Origin: Nemertoderma westbladi
Taxonomy: Eukaryota; Xenacoelomorpha; Nemertodermatida; Nemertodermatidae
Reading direction: 5' to 3'
DNA: 64,000 nucleotides
Assembly: GCA_032718475.1 (NCBI GenBank)
Contig: JAUCBJ010000865.1
Location: 1 to 64,000 of the forward strand
Shown: piece by piece, positions 20,771 to 33,300 of the stretch
Position numbering within the stretch: position 1 is the first letter of the stretch
Layout: each line of letters starts with the position of its first letter
Position numbers and translations under genes: made by a program
The notes under the pieces: model-generated
Databases searched by the model: none
The model's input: only the letters and a program-made list of their open reading frames with translations
Told to the model about the DNA's origin: nothing

Positions 20771-21382
20771 AAATAGACTTTAATAACTTAATTGGCACGT
20801 AACACTTTTTAAATTTTAATGTTGTTCAAATTTAAACGTATTTCTGTCATTCAAGTATCGTTTAAAAGCTATTTTTTGCTCTTTAACAGATATAAATTTG
20901 CAAAATTGTAGCACATATTTAATTATACCAAACATGAGAATGTAAATCCCAAAATACATAAAAACTAGTCTTGTCAATAAAATTTGTGTTGTTTTGGAAG
21001 AGGTGGCGTCATAATAATATATCGAAAATGAAGAATTCAAATCAAGTGTATGCAAATATATTACATACCTATGTGATTCTCATATAATTTACAGTTCAGT
21101 AAAACTACTTGCAGTACATTTGCATAGATTTTATCGCGACAGGAAACCCAAGTATGAAGAGTAAGGAAATTCTATGTGTCGAAAAACCTCTGTAACCTCT
21201 TCTTTGCATAAAAAATTACATCCTGAAATTTCAGAATTATAGGCCTACTTCATATGTAATTCTGCTATAACAAAATTTGATGTTGTATTCGGCAGAACCA
21301 TCCAAAATATCATATCTATAAACGATATGAAATTGGGATAAAGTTTATTACAACTACACGAAATATAGAGACAGGCTGTTCC
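20771..21382. other. Non-coding, AT-rich
   Basis: Lies between the truncated gypsy gag and the LINE fragment. No gene or repeat is recognised. Confidence 0.5.
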
Positions 21383-22647
21383 TTGGTCGTGGTCCCTGGT
21401 CGTGGGACCATGGATCCCATTTTGGCACTTAGAAGGATAATTGAAGAGTTATCAAAAAAGAAAGACAGGCATCTGGCTGTTATCTTTGTTGACTTCTTCA
21501 AGGCCTTTGATTCAGTCTCTCGCTCACGTGTGTTCAGCATACTTTCATTATATGGGATTCCTGATGAAATTATTGCAGCAATCAGATCAGTATATGATGG
21601 TTCGACAACATTTGTGTCTACTGTTGACGGTGACACAGAACCATTTGAAGTGTTATGGGGCGTCCTCCAGGGAGACACACTTGCACCATTCTTGTTCATA
21701 ATTGTTGTTGACTATGTTCTACGCATGTCCTTAGATCATCATAATGATGATGGGGTGATGATAACTCCACCTACTGGCTCCAGAAGTCGAGGAAATCCTG
21801 CCAAGTACCTAACTGATCTAGACTTTGCTGATGACTTAAGAGTACTCTCAGAATCACTAGAGGGAGCCCAACGGCTCCTCAGCTCATTAGAACATGCTGC
21901 TTCTAGTGTTGGTCTTTTTATTAACTCCAGAAAGACCAAAATGTTGACAGTTAACTTTGAAAGTCCTCAGCAAGTCTCTGACTGGAAGAGCATAAGCTCA
22001 AAGGATGGTATGCTTGAGCGTGTGGACGACTTCTGTTATCTGGGATCATGGATCCGGAAGTCAGGTGAGGACCTTCGAATACGTAAGGGAAAGGCATGGA
22101 CAGCCTTGAATAGGCTTTCCAGGATTTGGGAGTCACCGAGAATTAATCGAAAACTTAAGGTCCGATTATTTATAGCAGCAGTAGTTCCAGTACTCCTCTA
22201 TGGGAGTCCATGCTGGGCTCCAACTGCTGAGGACACCAAATCTCTGGATGGCACATTCACAAGAATGATACGCCGGGTTCATTGTGTCAAGTACAATGCA
22301 CACATCTCCAACCAGACACTATATAACATTGGAGGTGTCTCATTGGTTCCCCAAGCTTGACACTAGAACAAAATCGCCTCCGCTTTGCAGGACATTGCTT
22401 TCGCCGTGAGGACCAGCCAGTGCATAATCTTGTACTTTGGCAGGCTCATGGAGTGAATAAGCATGATGGACAGCCCATGACTTTCTTGAGACGCATCTTA
22501 AAGGACACTGGCCTTGGAGATGCAGATGATCTAGCAAATGTCATGGGTGATAGGTAGTTGTGGCGGTGCAATTTTGTCTATAAGCCGGCACAGCATTCTT
22601 AAAAATGCAGCTGCAATGCAGCATGCCGATCCTAGTAGTAGTAGTAG
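21383..22647 (+). mobile_element. LINE reverse transcriptase fragment with 3' tail
   Basis: A 325-aa open frame (21383-22360) carries GRGTMDPILALR, VDFFKAFDSV (RT motif A), LQGDTLAPFLF (motif B) and DLDFADDL (motif C, catalytic pair intact), then YLGSWI. A one-base loss near 22358, relative to the copy at 1-735, shifts the end block RLRFAGHCFRR...VLWQ into another frame (to 22557). The 3' end is a short AGT repeat (22632-22647), typical of LINE tails. The 5' part, with any endonuclease, is missing. The truncated copy is inactive, but decay since insertion is light. Confidence 0.88.
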
Positions 22648-24280
22648 TTCCTTGGAAATCAAAATTCAAGGCTATAAAAAATTCAGAGACTATCCTTGAA
22701 AATCCCGTTATGCTTCCACGACTACACATAGTGTTAAGCTTCAGATGCAATAAGTGCCATATTTTTAATGAACTGTAGTTTGACTACAGGAGCTAGAATT
22801 TTCAAGACTATTATTAAAAAAAGCCTTGTCAACATAGACTTGTCAAATATTGCGTGGTTTGACCCTAAATATAGTAGTCTTGTAACAAAAACTTCGTAAA
22901 TACTGTAAATCGTTGGACAATTACGCATATTTTCGTGACAATTTAAATGGGTGACTACAAAACAAAAACCCAAATAATAAAGACCTGTACAAAACACATT
23001 TGTTAACTTTCGTTTATTGTTTTGGTTCCTCCAACACGCCTCTGTAACATGCTCCTTTACTAACCTGCTCATTTAAATGGAAATGGGACCTAACGTTCTT
23101 TGGGACCTCGCGACTTTACCTCTTTGTCTTGTACAGGTCACACAGGTCTTGTACAGGTCTTTATAATTGGTCTTAGGTCTTTGTTTTGTAGTCACCCCAA
23201 GTTACATATGAAATGCGTAACTTGTCCACAATTATAGTCCCTGTTTGCACTAATTGTCCTGAGGCTGACGGTTAGGCCTTTGATTGTTAATCAATTTTAA
23301 AGTGTAGACCTAATTCTGTAATGTACTTTGAATGTTAATGGATATTGAAAGATCTAGTATACTGAAAGCTAATTTCAATATGTCGTATCATCTATGTAGA
23401 GCCTGTTTCGTTAGCGGTTTGATTTAGGCTAATCAATAATAGTGTAGCGAATGAACAGTAGGTGCGTAAGGCCAAAAAGGCAAGGTACATTGAGATTCAA
23501 AGTCGTCACCAGAATCCGGAAACAAATTAATTGAATGGAAACGTGCAAAAAGCGCTCAAATCCAGAGTAGGCATACTACAAAAGTTACAATGAGACCAAC
23601 AAGCAATACATGATAAAGAAACACCAAATGGAAAGATAAAATGCGACGATTGACAAGTTAAAGGAAATGAGAGCCAGAGCATTGATGGCTGAGTGCAACC
23701 AGTTCCCGCTTTGCCGGATAATAAAATAAATCTGATTACTTGATTCATTCATCTTTTGCCTTTTATGGGACATGTGATATTCCAACATAAGCAAATTCCA
23801 AGGTTACAATGTAGTCTTAGTCTTGTAAGTTCTACCAAGACTACAAATGAAGTCTTGTTAAGCGTAGACATGTCTGTTATTTGTAGTCTGGGAGACGGAT
23901 TTTAAAAATTTCCCGCATATTATTTTTCAATTTGTCCTGTTTTAATTAGCTTTATCTCTGATTAGCACTAAAAAAAGAGAAAATTCTGAGCTGTCGAAAT
24001 ATTTATATGTCATGCTTTTGAAAACGTTATGTTTCGACCACTTTTTCTCGGCTTAAAGTGTTAAGTGCCAATTAAGGTAAGATCAATTATAAACACATTT
24101 CTTAAAGCAAATCACTTGAACTAATTAAAAACTATAATGGAAGGGGGTATGGGGATTACAACTGTATAATTTTTAAGTATAATTATTTAAATATTATCCT
24201 AGAAAATAATTAATTAATTAATGGCAAGCATAAAAATGCTGTTTTTTACCGTAATCAACTTAATTAACAAATTAAAGGCT
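22648..24280. other. Non-coding
   Basis: No supported gene. A short direct repeat of CACAGGTCTTGTACAGGTCT lies at about 23128-23160. The ORFs here lack any recognisable feature. Confidence 0.5.
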
Positions 24281-24284
24281 ATTA

Positions 24285-24440
24285 TCTTAGCTTCTCGAAG
24301 GCCACACGCAAATTATTTTTAGAAAATTTCTGAACTTTTGCCAAACAACATGTGTACCAAGTTTGATTAGATTTCATCGAGATTTGGCCGAGTTATTAAC
24401 GTTTAAAAACACGGATCTACAGAACGACAGATCTACAGAC
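24285..24440 (-). repeat. Inverse copy of the dispersed repeat at 10740
   Basis: Shares TTTTGCCAAACAACATGTG, GGCCGAGTTATTAACGT and the CAGAACGACAGATC end with 10740-10915 in opposite orientation. It lies just upstream of peptide gene 2. The 75-aa ORF through it is not credible. Confidence 0.65.
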
Positions 24441-24627
24441 ACACCGATTGAGATAGTGGAACCGGTATGCATAGCTCGCTTACTTTCGTGGCTCGCCCCA
24501 CAAGTGCCCATGTTGTTAGCTGCATATCGCAGCAGTGCTGAGTGCAGTAAATGGCCTGAGATTCATGGTCTAATACTGAAAGAACTGTAAACCAAGATTA
24601 ATTATAACATAATCATTTAATTGTATG

Positions 24628-24659
24628 CAGATAGACTTTATAAGCCTTAAAAACAACCA
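24628..24659 (+). other. Predicted 5'UTR splice acceptor and leader of the second peptide gene
   Basis: TTGTATGCAG followed by ATAGACTTTATAAGCC precedes the ATG, matching the equivalent block before copy 1. The conserved AG site supports a shared 5'UTR intron or trans-splice site. Confidence 0.5.
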
Positions 24660-24869
24660 ATGGCGACGAAGTTGATGATAATAATAGCTGCTTTTCTAGT
24701 CATCCAACTATTCCTTATCCAATACACGACAACCAACCCAATCGAGGAAATTCGTCTTAAAAAGAGATCAGATTTTATGTCAGCTGAAAAATCTGACGCA
24801 TTCCTCTCTTTATTTAAACGAGGAGGGCTCTGTCCACCGTGGAAAAGTGAAGAAGGCTATGACTGTTAA
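24660..24869 (+). CDS. Small secreted peptide precursor (two-Cys CPPWK family), copy 2
   Basis: Encodes 69 aa and aligns with the copy at 1752 almost without gaps. Signal peptide 1-25 (MATKLMIIIAAFLVIQLF), then NPIEEIRLKKRSDF, then a propeptide ending in KR at 53-54, then GGLCPPWKSEEGYDC at the very C terminus. Conserved between copies: the signal peptide, NPI, R32-L-K, D38, the dibasic site, and C58, P59, P60, W61, K62, Y67, C69. The spacer and propeptide have diverged more than the Cys ring, the usual pattern for a processed bioactive peptide. Copy 2 lacks the terminal KK of copy 1. The distance between copies is 23 kb on the same strand with mobile DNA between. The receptor and function are unknown. 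Confidence 0.75.
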   Translation: MATKLMIIIAAFLVIQLFLIQYTTTNPIEEIRLKKRSDFMSAEKSDAFLSLFKRGGLCPPWKSEEGYDC

Positions 24870-26639
24870 TAATAATAATAACGCGGCCACTACTGATTGG
24901 ATGGGGTCGTCTATATTTTACGAGTAATTATTGATATCGAGATGACATTATGTTTTTATGGTATTATTGGCGGCGGGATGGTTAAATATGGTATTTTCGG
25001 TGGTGGGAAACTATAAAAATAATTTGTAATATAAATTCACAGTTTAAAATTCCTTGATGTCTGACATAAAACATAATCATAAAACATTTAGTGTTATGTT
25101 TATTTAATGTACTTATTAATTTCGATAGTAATTTCCTTTCATTTAGATTTCAACCACAACTTAGTTTGAACACCAACTTGTTATCAAATTTTTCAATTTT
25201 TTGAGAAAATGTATGAATTCCAGCTACTCATTTTACCGTCCATTTTTATCGTCCCAATTATAAGGATAATGGCACTTTTGTGAAAATTAGTGATGCAGCT
25301 GGAATTAGTTGTATTATGACACACTCCACTGAGTTAGTTCCCAAACGGCAACGCATTCCAATTGATTGATGGAACTCTGATGGACCTTATCCGACATCTT
25401 AAGGCATCTAAATAAAATGGATTTGCACTGCAACGGAAAATCTAAGAAACGTAAACCCAAGACGCAATGAATACTGATGAGGTCACCCTAATCCCCAATA
25501 TAGATTACATCAGTAAACATGCGCATTAAGTGCATGTGGCACATTAATCCACAAAAAAACCCTTAAATTATACCTTCAATACAACGATAGTAAAAATAGC
25601 TTGGCCCATGGCCAACAGGTCAGAAAATTATGTATTACATTGCTTCTCTTTATTTCCGCTCTTATTTTTAAAAATAAACTTTAGATCCAGTTGATATAAC
25701 GGTTGGGGAAATAAAATTAAAATTACAAGCAAATGTCAAATAATGTATATTTCATATTTTGTCGCCTTGTACTACATTTTCCTGAAATGAAAGCTCTCTA
25801 ATTTATTTTTGGGAAATTATTGATGTTATAGTCATAAACATTTTTAATGGTTTATAAACATTACAATTCCTGAAATGAATGATTACAAAATTATGATGAT
25901 AACGGATGTAAACAAGTCTGGTAAGTTGACTAAGTCATAATAGTCATAAAAATTGTTTATCAAGTATGCAAAATGTATATTGACAATAAGAATGACAACT
26001 TCAACACAATAAATTTTACATCAGCGAGACATTAATGCAATAGAAGGTGCCTAAGTCTAAATATTGTATTATAGTTGTGTAGCACTATTAGCACTGGATC
26101 GCACATGCTAAAAAATAACTTTTATATGATATTTATATTACCAAACACTGAAAACTTAAAGGATCAAATAAAATTGCATTTAAACGAGCGACACGATTTA
26201 GTTATATGGTAATCCAACATCAACAACGCTAAAAGCCTTGTTCACACTCACTACTTAGTCGCCGGTACCTGATGGGAAAACACTTACTTGACAGGTGGTT
26301 TGGGACCAATAATGGTTGGTTACTATAGCGATGACCGACGCTACTATTGTGCAACCATGGCCTACTGTAGTCTAGTATAGATTCAACCTATCAAATCGTT
26401 GCTTCCTAATTTATTATAATCGAAATCGGTTATTTACATTTCGGTTAGTGACCTTTACCTCCATAGTCCATACCAGTTTCCAGGAGAGTGAGAATTGTCT
26501 ACCTAGTATGTCTATAGGTAGGTAGGAATGCAATGGGAACAAAACAATGGGTCTCTCGTGTAAAATAAATCAAGTTAAAGTTATCTTCGGCCGTTAGATT
26601 AGGAACTACTCACAAAGTCTGATTTCCAGAGTGGTCCTT
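24870..26639. other. Non-coding
   Basis: The first 200 bases are the presumed 3'UTR of peptide gene 2. No further gene or named repeat is seen. Confidence 0.5.
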
Positions 26640-26795
26640 CCAGAACTATACTTCCCTAAAAATACTGGTACTCATTTAGTTAACAATTAAGGATGCAAAC
26701 CAAAGATGCGTCCTGGCTAGCCCATTTAATGAAAACTGTCCTGACCCATATACAGGGATCGAACCCACGACCTCCTGATAATTGTGAATCAAGGG
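26640..26795 (-). mobile_element. Degenerate tRNA-derived SINE
   Basis: The minus strand reads a B box GGTTCGATCCC (26755-26767 region, from GGGATCGAACC) and a decayed A box. Related to 9480-9612. Confidence 0.5.
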
Positions 26796-27305
26796 CAAGG
26801 GGTACGGTTTCAATGAGTGTGAACATGCCTTAATGGAACTTTCATTAAATTTAGTTATATATTATTTTACCACCACATAAGTTGTTTGGTTTGGATTTGT
26901 TGGAAGAAAATTCTTTACTTAATACTGATTCACAAACCTACACCATGATGGTGAAATACAATTCAAATTGTTTGTAAACAATGGTTGGTGATAATAAATA
27001 GGGGTAAACACCAATAACATCAGCTATTTAATAAACATATTTAATTACTACACACACAAGGTCCATTGGGAGGATCAAATCTCTGGCGTAATTATATACA
27101 AATCACAGCGATATTTGTAGTTCTGAACCTCGTCTAAATTTTACACGAACCAAATGTCAACCTTCGGCATCGCTTAATTTGAGAACTTTGAATAGTTTTA
27201 AAAGTTTGTTGTCCAGGGAGATGAGATCATAGCTCAATAATTACCCATAAATATTGGAGAGTAAACCAGTACTGGAGTTTGCAAGAGTTAACGTGTACAT
27301 CCATA

Positions 27306-30300
27306 CTACTTGCGCTTCTGCCGTTTTTCCTTGGGAGGTTCAACTGGCCCACTAGCCGGACTGTATGCTGGACTGGAAGGGGAGTAGGATGGACTGCTGG
27401 GACTGTACTGGGGCGAACTGGGACTGTACTGCGGCGAGGTAGGACTGTATTGTGGGGAGCTGGGACTGTATGAAGCATCCCCCTGGGGGCTGGTGGGGCT
27501 GTAGGTCTGATGGCTGTCCCCAGCGGGGCTGTAGGGCCCTTGGGGGCTCGTCGGGCTGTACTTTGGACTGCTGGGAGTGTAGGAAGCAGCCTGGGGCGAA
27601 TAATCTTGGGGCGACGCCCCGTAACGGGGCGAGGTAGGGCTGTACGAGGGACTGGCCGGGGACTGATACGACGGGCTGGTGGGACTGTAGCGCGGGCTGG
27701 AGGGCGAGTAGCCCGGACTGGCAGACTGTGGGGCGTACTGAGGGCTAGAGGGCGAATACTGCGGACTCGAGGGCGAATACTTAGGAGAGCTGGGTGCGTA
27801 GCTGGGCGAGTTGGGCGAGTAACTGGGCGAAGTGGGCGTATACCTGGGAGAAGATGGGCTGTATCTGGGGCTAGTGGGACTGTACTTGGGACTGGATGGG
27901 CTGTACTTTGGACTGGAGGGACTGTATTTGGGACTGGACGGGCTATATTGCGGAGAGGATGGAGTGTATTTGGGGCTGCCGGTAGGAGAGTAGGAGGGGC
28001 TGGTGGGCGAGTAGGTTGGGCTAGTTGGGGTGTAACTGGGCGATGTGGGCGAATAACCTGGGCTGCTGGGCGAGTACTTGGGCGACACGGAGGCGCTGTA
28101 TTGCGGCGAGGTGGGCGAGTACTTGGGACTGGTTGGACTGTAACTCGGGGAAGTGGGCGAGTAGTTGGGCGACGTTGGGCCGTAGGAGGGGGAGGTGGGG
28201 GAGTAACGGGGGGAGGTAGGGGAGTATCCGCTGGGACTGGCCGGGGAGTAACTGGGGCTGGTTGGGGAATAGTTGGGGGAGGTGGGACTGTAACTGGGGC
28301 TAGTGGGACTGTATGAAGGACTGGTGGGACTGTAGCTTGGACTGGTAGGACTGTAGGATGGACTGGTAGGACTGTATGAAGGACTCGTGGGACTGTAGTT
28401 TGGACTAGCTGGCCCGTATGAGGGACTGGTAGGAGTGTATGATGGGCTGGATGGTGAATAGCTGGGGCTGGTTGGCGAGTAGTGTCTGTGGCCTCCGTCG
28501 TATTTGGGGGAAGTTGGACTGTAACTGGGCGAACTGGGGCTGTACTTGGGGGAGGTTGGCGAGTACTGTGGACTGCTTGGCGAGTAGGCGGGTGAGCTGG
28601 GGCTGTAGTTGGGTGAGTCGGGGCTGGCGGGGGCCACGAAGGATGGCGACGCGGGGCTGTACCCGCTGGGACTGAGCCCCGAGCTCGGGCTCGGCATGTA
28701 GCCGCTGCGAGCGGGACTGTCGCTGCCGCCCGGGGACATCCGGGGACTGTACCCCGGGGACAACCCGATCTCGGAGTGGCCGGCGGGACTGAACCCCGCG
28801 GTTCCGGGCGTCATCCCGGACGAGGAGGGCGACAGCCCCGAGTACATGGGCGTCGCCTGGGCGAGAGGCGTCATCTGGGGCGACAGACCGGCCTGGAGCC
28901 CGTACTGGAACGGGTACATCCCGGTGCCCTGCTCCCCGGCCAGATTCACCGGAATCTCCATTCCGTACTTACACTTCTCACCGTCCAACATAAGGTCGAA
29001 GGCCCCCGTCCCGCCGCGGGACAGCTGTCCCAACATGATGTTCTCCGAGACTCCCTTCACGAAGTCCACCTCCGAATGCGCCGATGCCTCCAAAAGAATG
29101 TCCACTGTCTCCTCGAACGAGGCTCGCATCATGGCGCCGACCTCCTGTCGGTTGATCCCGTGACGCGTGATCGCCATCAGGTGACCCCGACACGTCATCA
29201 CGTCGCATAGTAACGCAAGATGCCGGTAGTTGACGTAGGACCCGTCGAAAGAGATCACGTGATACATCTCGCGTTCCACGGCCTTACGGACTGCCTCGAT
29301 ACCGAGAACGGAGAGGATCTCGCAGATATCATTCGAGGTGGTTCGATGGCTGTCCACATCGGGTTCGCTGAGCACTTTAAGCAGAGCGACACCATCCGTC
29401 TCCAGTATCCACTCTTGGATACCTTTGAAATCGCCCTCATCTGTGATTATGAACCGCTTCTTGTCCTCTTCCTTAGGGAGATGCATGTAGACCTTGGCGA
29501 TGGAGTCGATACCTTGGAGGGTCATATCGGTTAGAATATTTGTCTCAATCATCCGTAGAAACATTTGGTCTTCCATCTTATCTACGTGTTCCTCATCGTC
29601 TTGGTCTTTACCTAAATATAAAACAAGTTTATAAATCTTTATTCTACAACCTCAAATACATTTCTAAATCTTACATAACTATCGCATACATATCCTATTT
29701 AGCCGCAACTAAGCTATAAACATATCCCAATCACTAAATAGTTAAAAAAAATAATCATTTTACTCAATTTTAACAGGAAACTAAAATATTCAGTTTACTC
29801 TAAAATATTATCACTGAAATTTATTAATTATCACTAAAGGGAGTTAAAATTGAGTTTAGTAATAAGTAATATTCGGTATTCTGGTGGATAAATATTTTAG
29901 TGACCAAATAACTATTTTGCTACCCCTAAAAAAATGTAACAACCAATTTATATAAGTTTGTGTTTAAAGTTACACATTTCAGTGGGCTGATCCGAGTGGT
30001 TTGCTACACGAACGAACGTAGTGAGTGAGAATCAAGTAACGAGCGTCAGCAGAACAATGTAAAGTACTTTGCAACAAGTATAAATGGACAGTCAAACTGT
30101 AGGTGGGCAGAGAGCCGATTATAATAATATGATAACTGTAGCCAATGTGTGAAGTAAAGGCCCATTATAATGTATGTAAAATAATAGACAACGGAAACGT
30201 AATAACAAGTTTCAGTTTCATATTAAAGAGTTCCTCTAAAGATATAAAGTCTCGTTACTCTACAGACTGTGCAGCTGTAATCTGATATGTTATTGTTCCA

Positions 30301-33300
30301 TAAGGTTATAATAATTGGCAATATAACAACACGCCGTTAATAACGGCGTTAAGTAATGTTACAATTTAGGGAGATAAAGTACTTTACAACACGTACGTCA
30401 TGTATTTTTACCCGAAATTTCTAACATCCTTACCGCTATCGCTGTTCATAATCCGAATTCGCAGAACGAGTTTCTCCGCATTGTCGTCATTGAAGATGCA
30501 GTTGAGATCGTTACCGAAACCGCTGTTAATCTTCTCCGCGATCTGCTCCATGGTGAGTTTTTTATCCGTCATCTTCTTGCGATCCAGTTCGATGCGGAGC
30601 AGCCAGGGCGAGATCCTGGTGGGATCGAAGTCCGGCATCTCGTAGTAAACGTTAACGAAGTCCTGATCCTCGGCGATGCAGGTGTTCTGTGGATCCGGGT
30701 CGTAGTATATCGCCGTGTTGGCCGTTACTTTCCGCAGGGTCGTGTGCTCCAACCTACACAGAACGTCTTTGCACTTCTCAGCATCCCTCGAGGCCGACCC
30801 AGTCAGGAACACCGTCAACGACGGCGTCTTAGGATTTTTACTAACGTTGATAATTTCCTTGAGTCGCGGCACCCCGAGGGTCACGTTCTTAGCGGAGACG
30901 CCGGCGAAATGGAAAGTGTTGAGGGTCATCTGTGTGGCGGGTTCCCCCAGACTCTGGGCGGCCAGAGCGCCGCACATCTCCCCGGGTTGCGACATCGCCT
31001 GGTTGAATCGCGCCTCAACCTCCCCCAACAGCCATTCGAACGAAGCCGCGTTCAGATGGTGCTCGAACGCGACGCGGTTCGAACACAAACTCGATCGCAA
31101 CAAACAGTTGAATAAAAGCGTGGCGTTCTGTTGAGCCTCGACGCTCAACCGATCCTCCCCTTTGACTACGACCAGCCGTTTACTGAGATCCCGCACACCT
31201 TCGATCACCTTGAGGGGGTGAAGATCGCTGGGCTGCCTCGGATTCAAATGGAAGATCTTCTGGGCGTTCCAGATGAGTCGGTTCATGTTGCACGGGAGAA
31301 CCACCTTACTGTCACCCTTAGGGGAGATCATTCGGAGATCAACGCGATCTTTCGTCAACTGCTGATACTCCAGATCAATCTGTTGTTGGAGTTGTGCCGA
31401 CGTACTGATCTCCCGGACAATCTCCTCGGCGAGAACCTTACGGAGCATTCGGTCGTTGTTGACGTCAAACTTAAACTTCTTCTCGAACACTTTGTTATTT
31501 GGTTTAATAGAAGCGATGTTCTGGAATTCTACGAATTCCCCGGCCAATCCGTCCTCGCCGTATAGGAACTGTACGAGCGCGTTGTTACTGTTCCTAACCG
31601 TCCCATCATACTCGACCATGACCCCCTCCATCGCCTTTATCAACCGCCTCTGGATGTAACCCGTCTCCGACGTCTTTACCGCGGTATCGATGAGCCCCTC
31701 ACGGCCTCCCATCGCGTGGAAGAAGAACTCGGTCGGGGTGAGCCCCGCCATGTAGGAGTTCTCGACGAAACCCCGAGACTCCGGCCCGTAATCGTCCTTA
31801 AGGAAGTGCGGGAGACTCCGATGACGGAACCCGAAGGGAATACGTTTACCCTCGACGTTCTGCTGCCCGCAACAGGCGATCACCTGCGATATATTAATCT
31901 TGGAACCCTTGGAACCGGCTACCACCATCGCTTTAAAGTTATTGTAACCGGAAAGCGACTTCTGCGCAGCCCCGCCAGTTTTATCACGAGCGTCGTTTAG
32001 GATCCGGTTGACTTTATTCTCGAAGGTCTGCCGCAGCGTGTTGCCAGGCGACGGCTCTAAGTCGTCGTTATGCGCCATCTCGATTACCTCTATGACGTCG
32101 TGTTTGGCCTTCCGGATGGTCTCTTTAATCTCGTTGTAGGTCTCGGTGTCGGCGATACAATCACCGATCCCGATGGTGTGGCCCTGGATGAGGAACCAGT
32201 TGTTCACCAACTTCTGGACGTTACCGTAGAAGTACTTGGCGATCTCGTGACCTTTCTCCAGGAAGATCACGTGATTCAACGACCCAGCCGATGGGCCCAG
32301 CGACTTCTTACAGAGAATCCCGGTGATCAGCTCCCCGTCCTCTATTAGCACCTTGGTGTCCCCCGGGGAGATGTGTTTGAAGGGGCCTCGGTCTTCCTCG
32401 TCGGGGTGGGTTGAGTGCGTGCGGACGCAGTTCACGCCCGGAGGGATGAGCACGGATAGAAGTTGCTTACCGGTCCACAAAGGTTGGGGTTTCAGTATCG
32501 CTGGCTGCGGAATCCTTCCGTCCCAGTCCCCAACCCACATAAGTAGGTTCATCACGTGTCCCTTCTCTATGAACACGTCGCGTTTCGTCATCATACGGAC
32601 AGCCGCCAATGTGTCCTGCACGATCCCCATTACGGGACGGTTCGACTGCGGGGTTATCAACATTCTCGGGGTCATCATCATCTCCTGTATCTCGGCGCGT
32701 GTCTCGACGGACTGGGGGACGTGGAGGTTCATCTCGTCGCCGTCGAAGTCGGCGTTGTACGGCGTCGTGACGCTGAGATTCATACGGAAAGTCGACCACG
32801 GAAGGACCTGGGGGGGGGGGGGGGGAGATATTAACTGGCAATGTAAGAGATAAACTATGTGGTACTAGACATGGGGTTATTACAGATAAAAGTTGTAAAG
32901 TAAAACAACATTAAACGGTTGCAACTAAATAAGGTCACATTTAAATTTAATGTTTTAAACGTCAATTTTAAGGTATCGATAAACTTTGTTGCATTTCTTC
33001 CTTGGTTCTGCCATACTGCCATACGTTCTTCATACGTTAAACATATGCGAATTAGATGAGATCTTCTAGTCCTGTTGTCTTTTGAACTTTTGTCTTGACA
33101 TAATGAATGATTTTTAATTTACTTTATTATTATTTACCTCGGGATCCCGAGACTTTATTTTTAATTATTGACGACAAAAATCAACTTCAACAAGATTAAT
33201 GTCCCGGTGCTCTATCAATGGGTGAGCATATAACTACTGGTTTTATCAACAACTGTTATATATTGAGGTCACTTTCCTTTGACACTATAAGCACGGACGT

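Noticed and set aside
27510..28316. 268-aa plus-strand ORF opposite RPB1
   Set aside because: It is the antisense shadow of the heptad repeats; composition follows from the repeat, with no independent features.
28776..29210. 144-aa plus-strand ORF
   Set aside because: Antisense to conserved RPB1 coding sequence.
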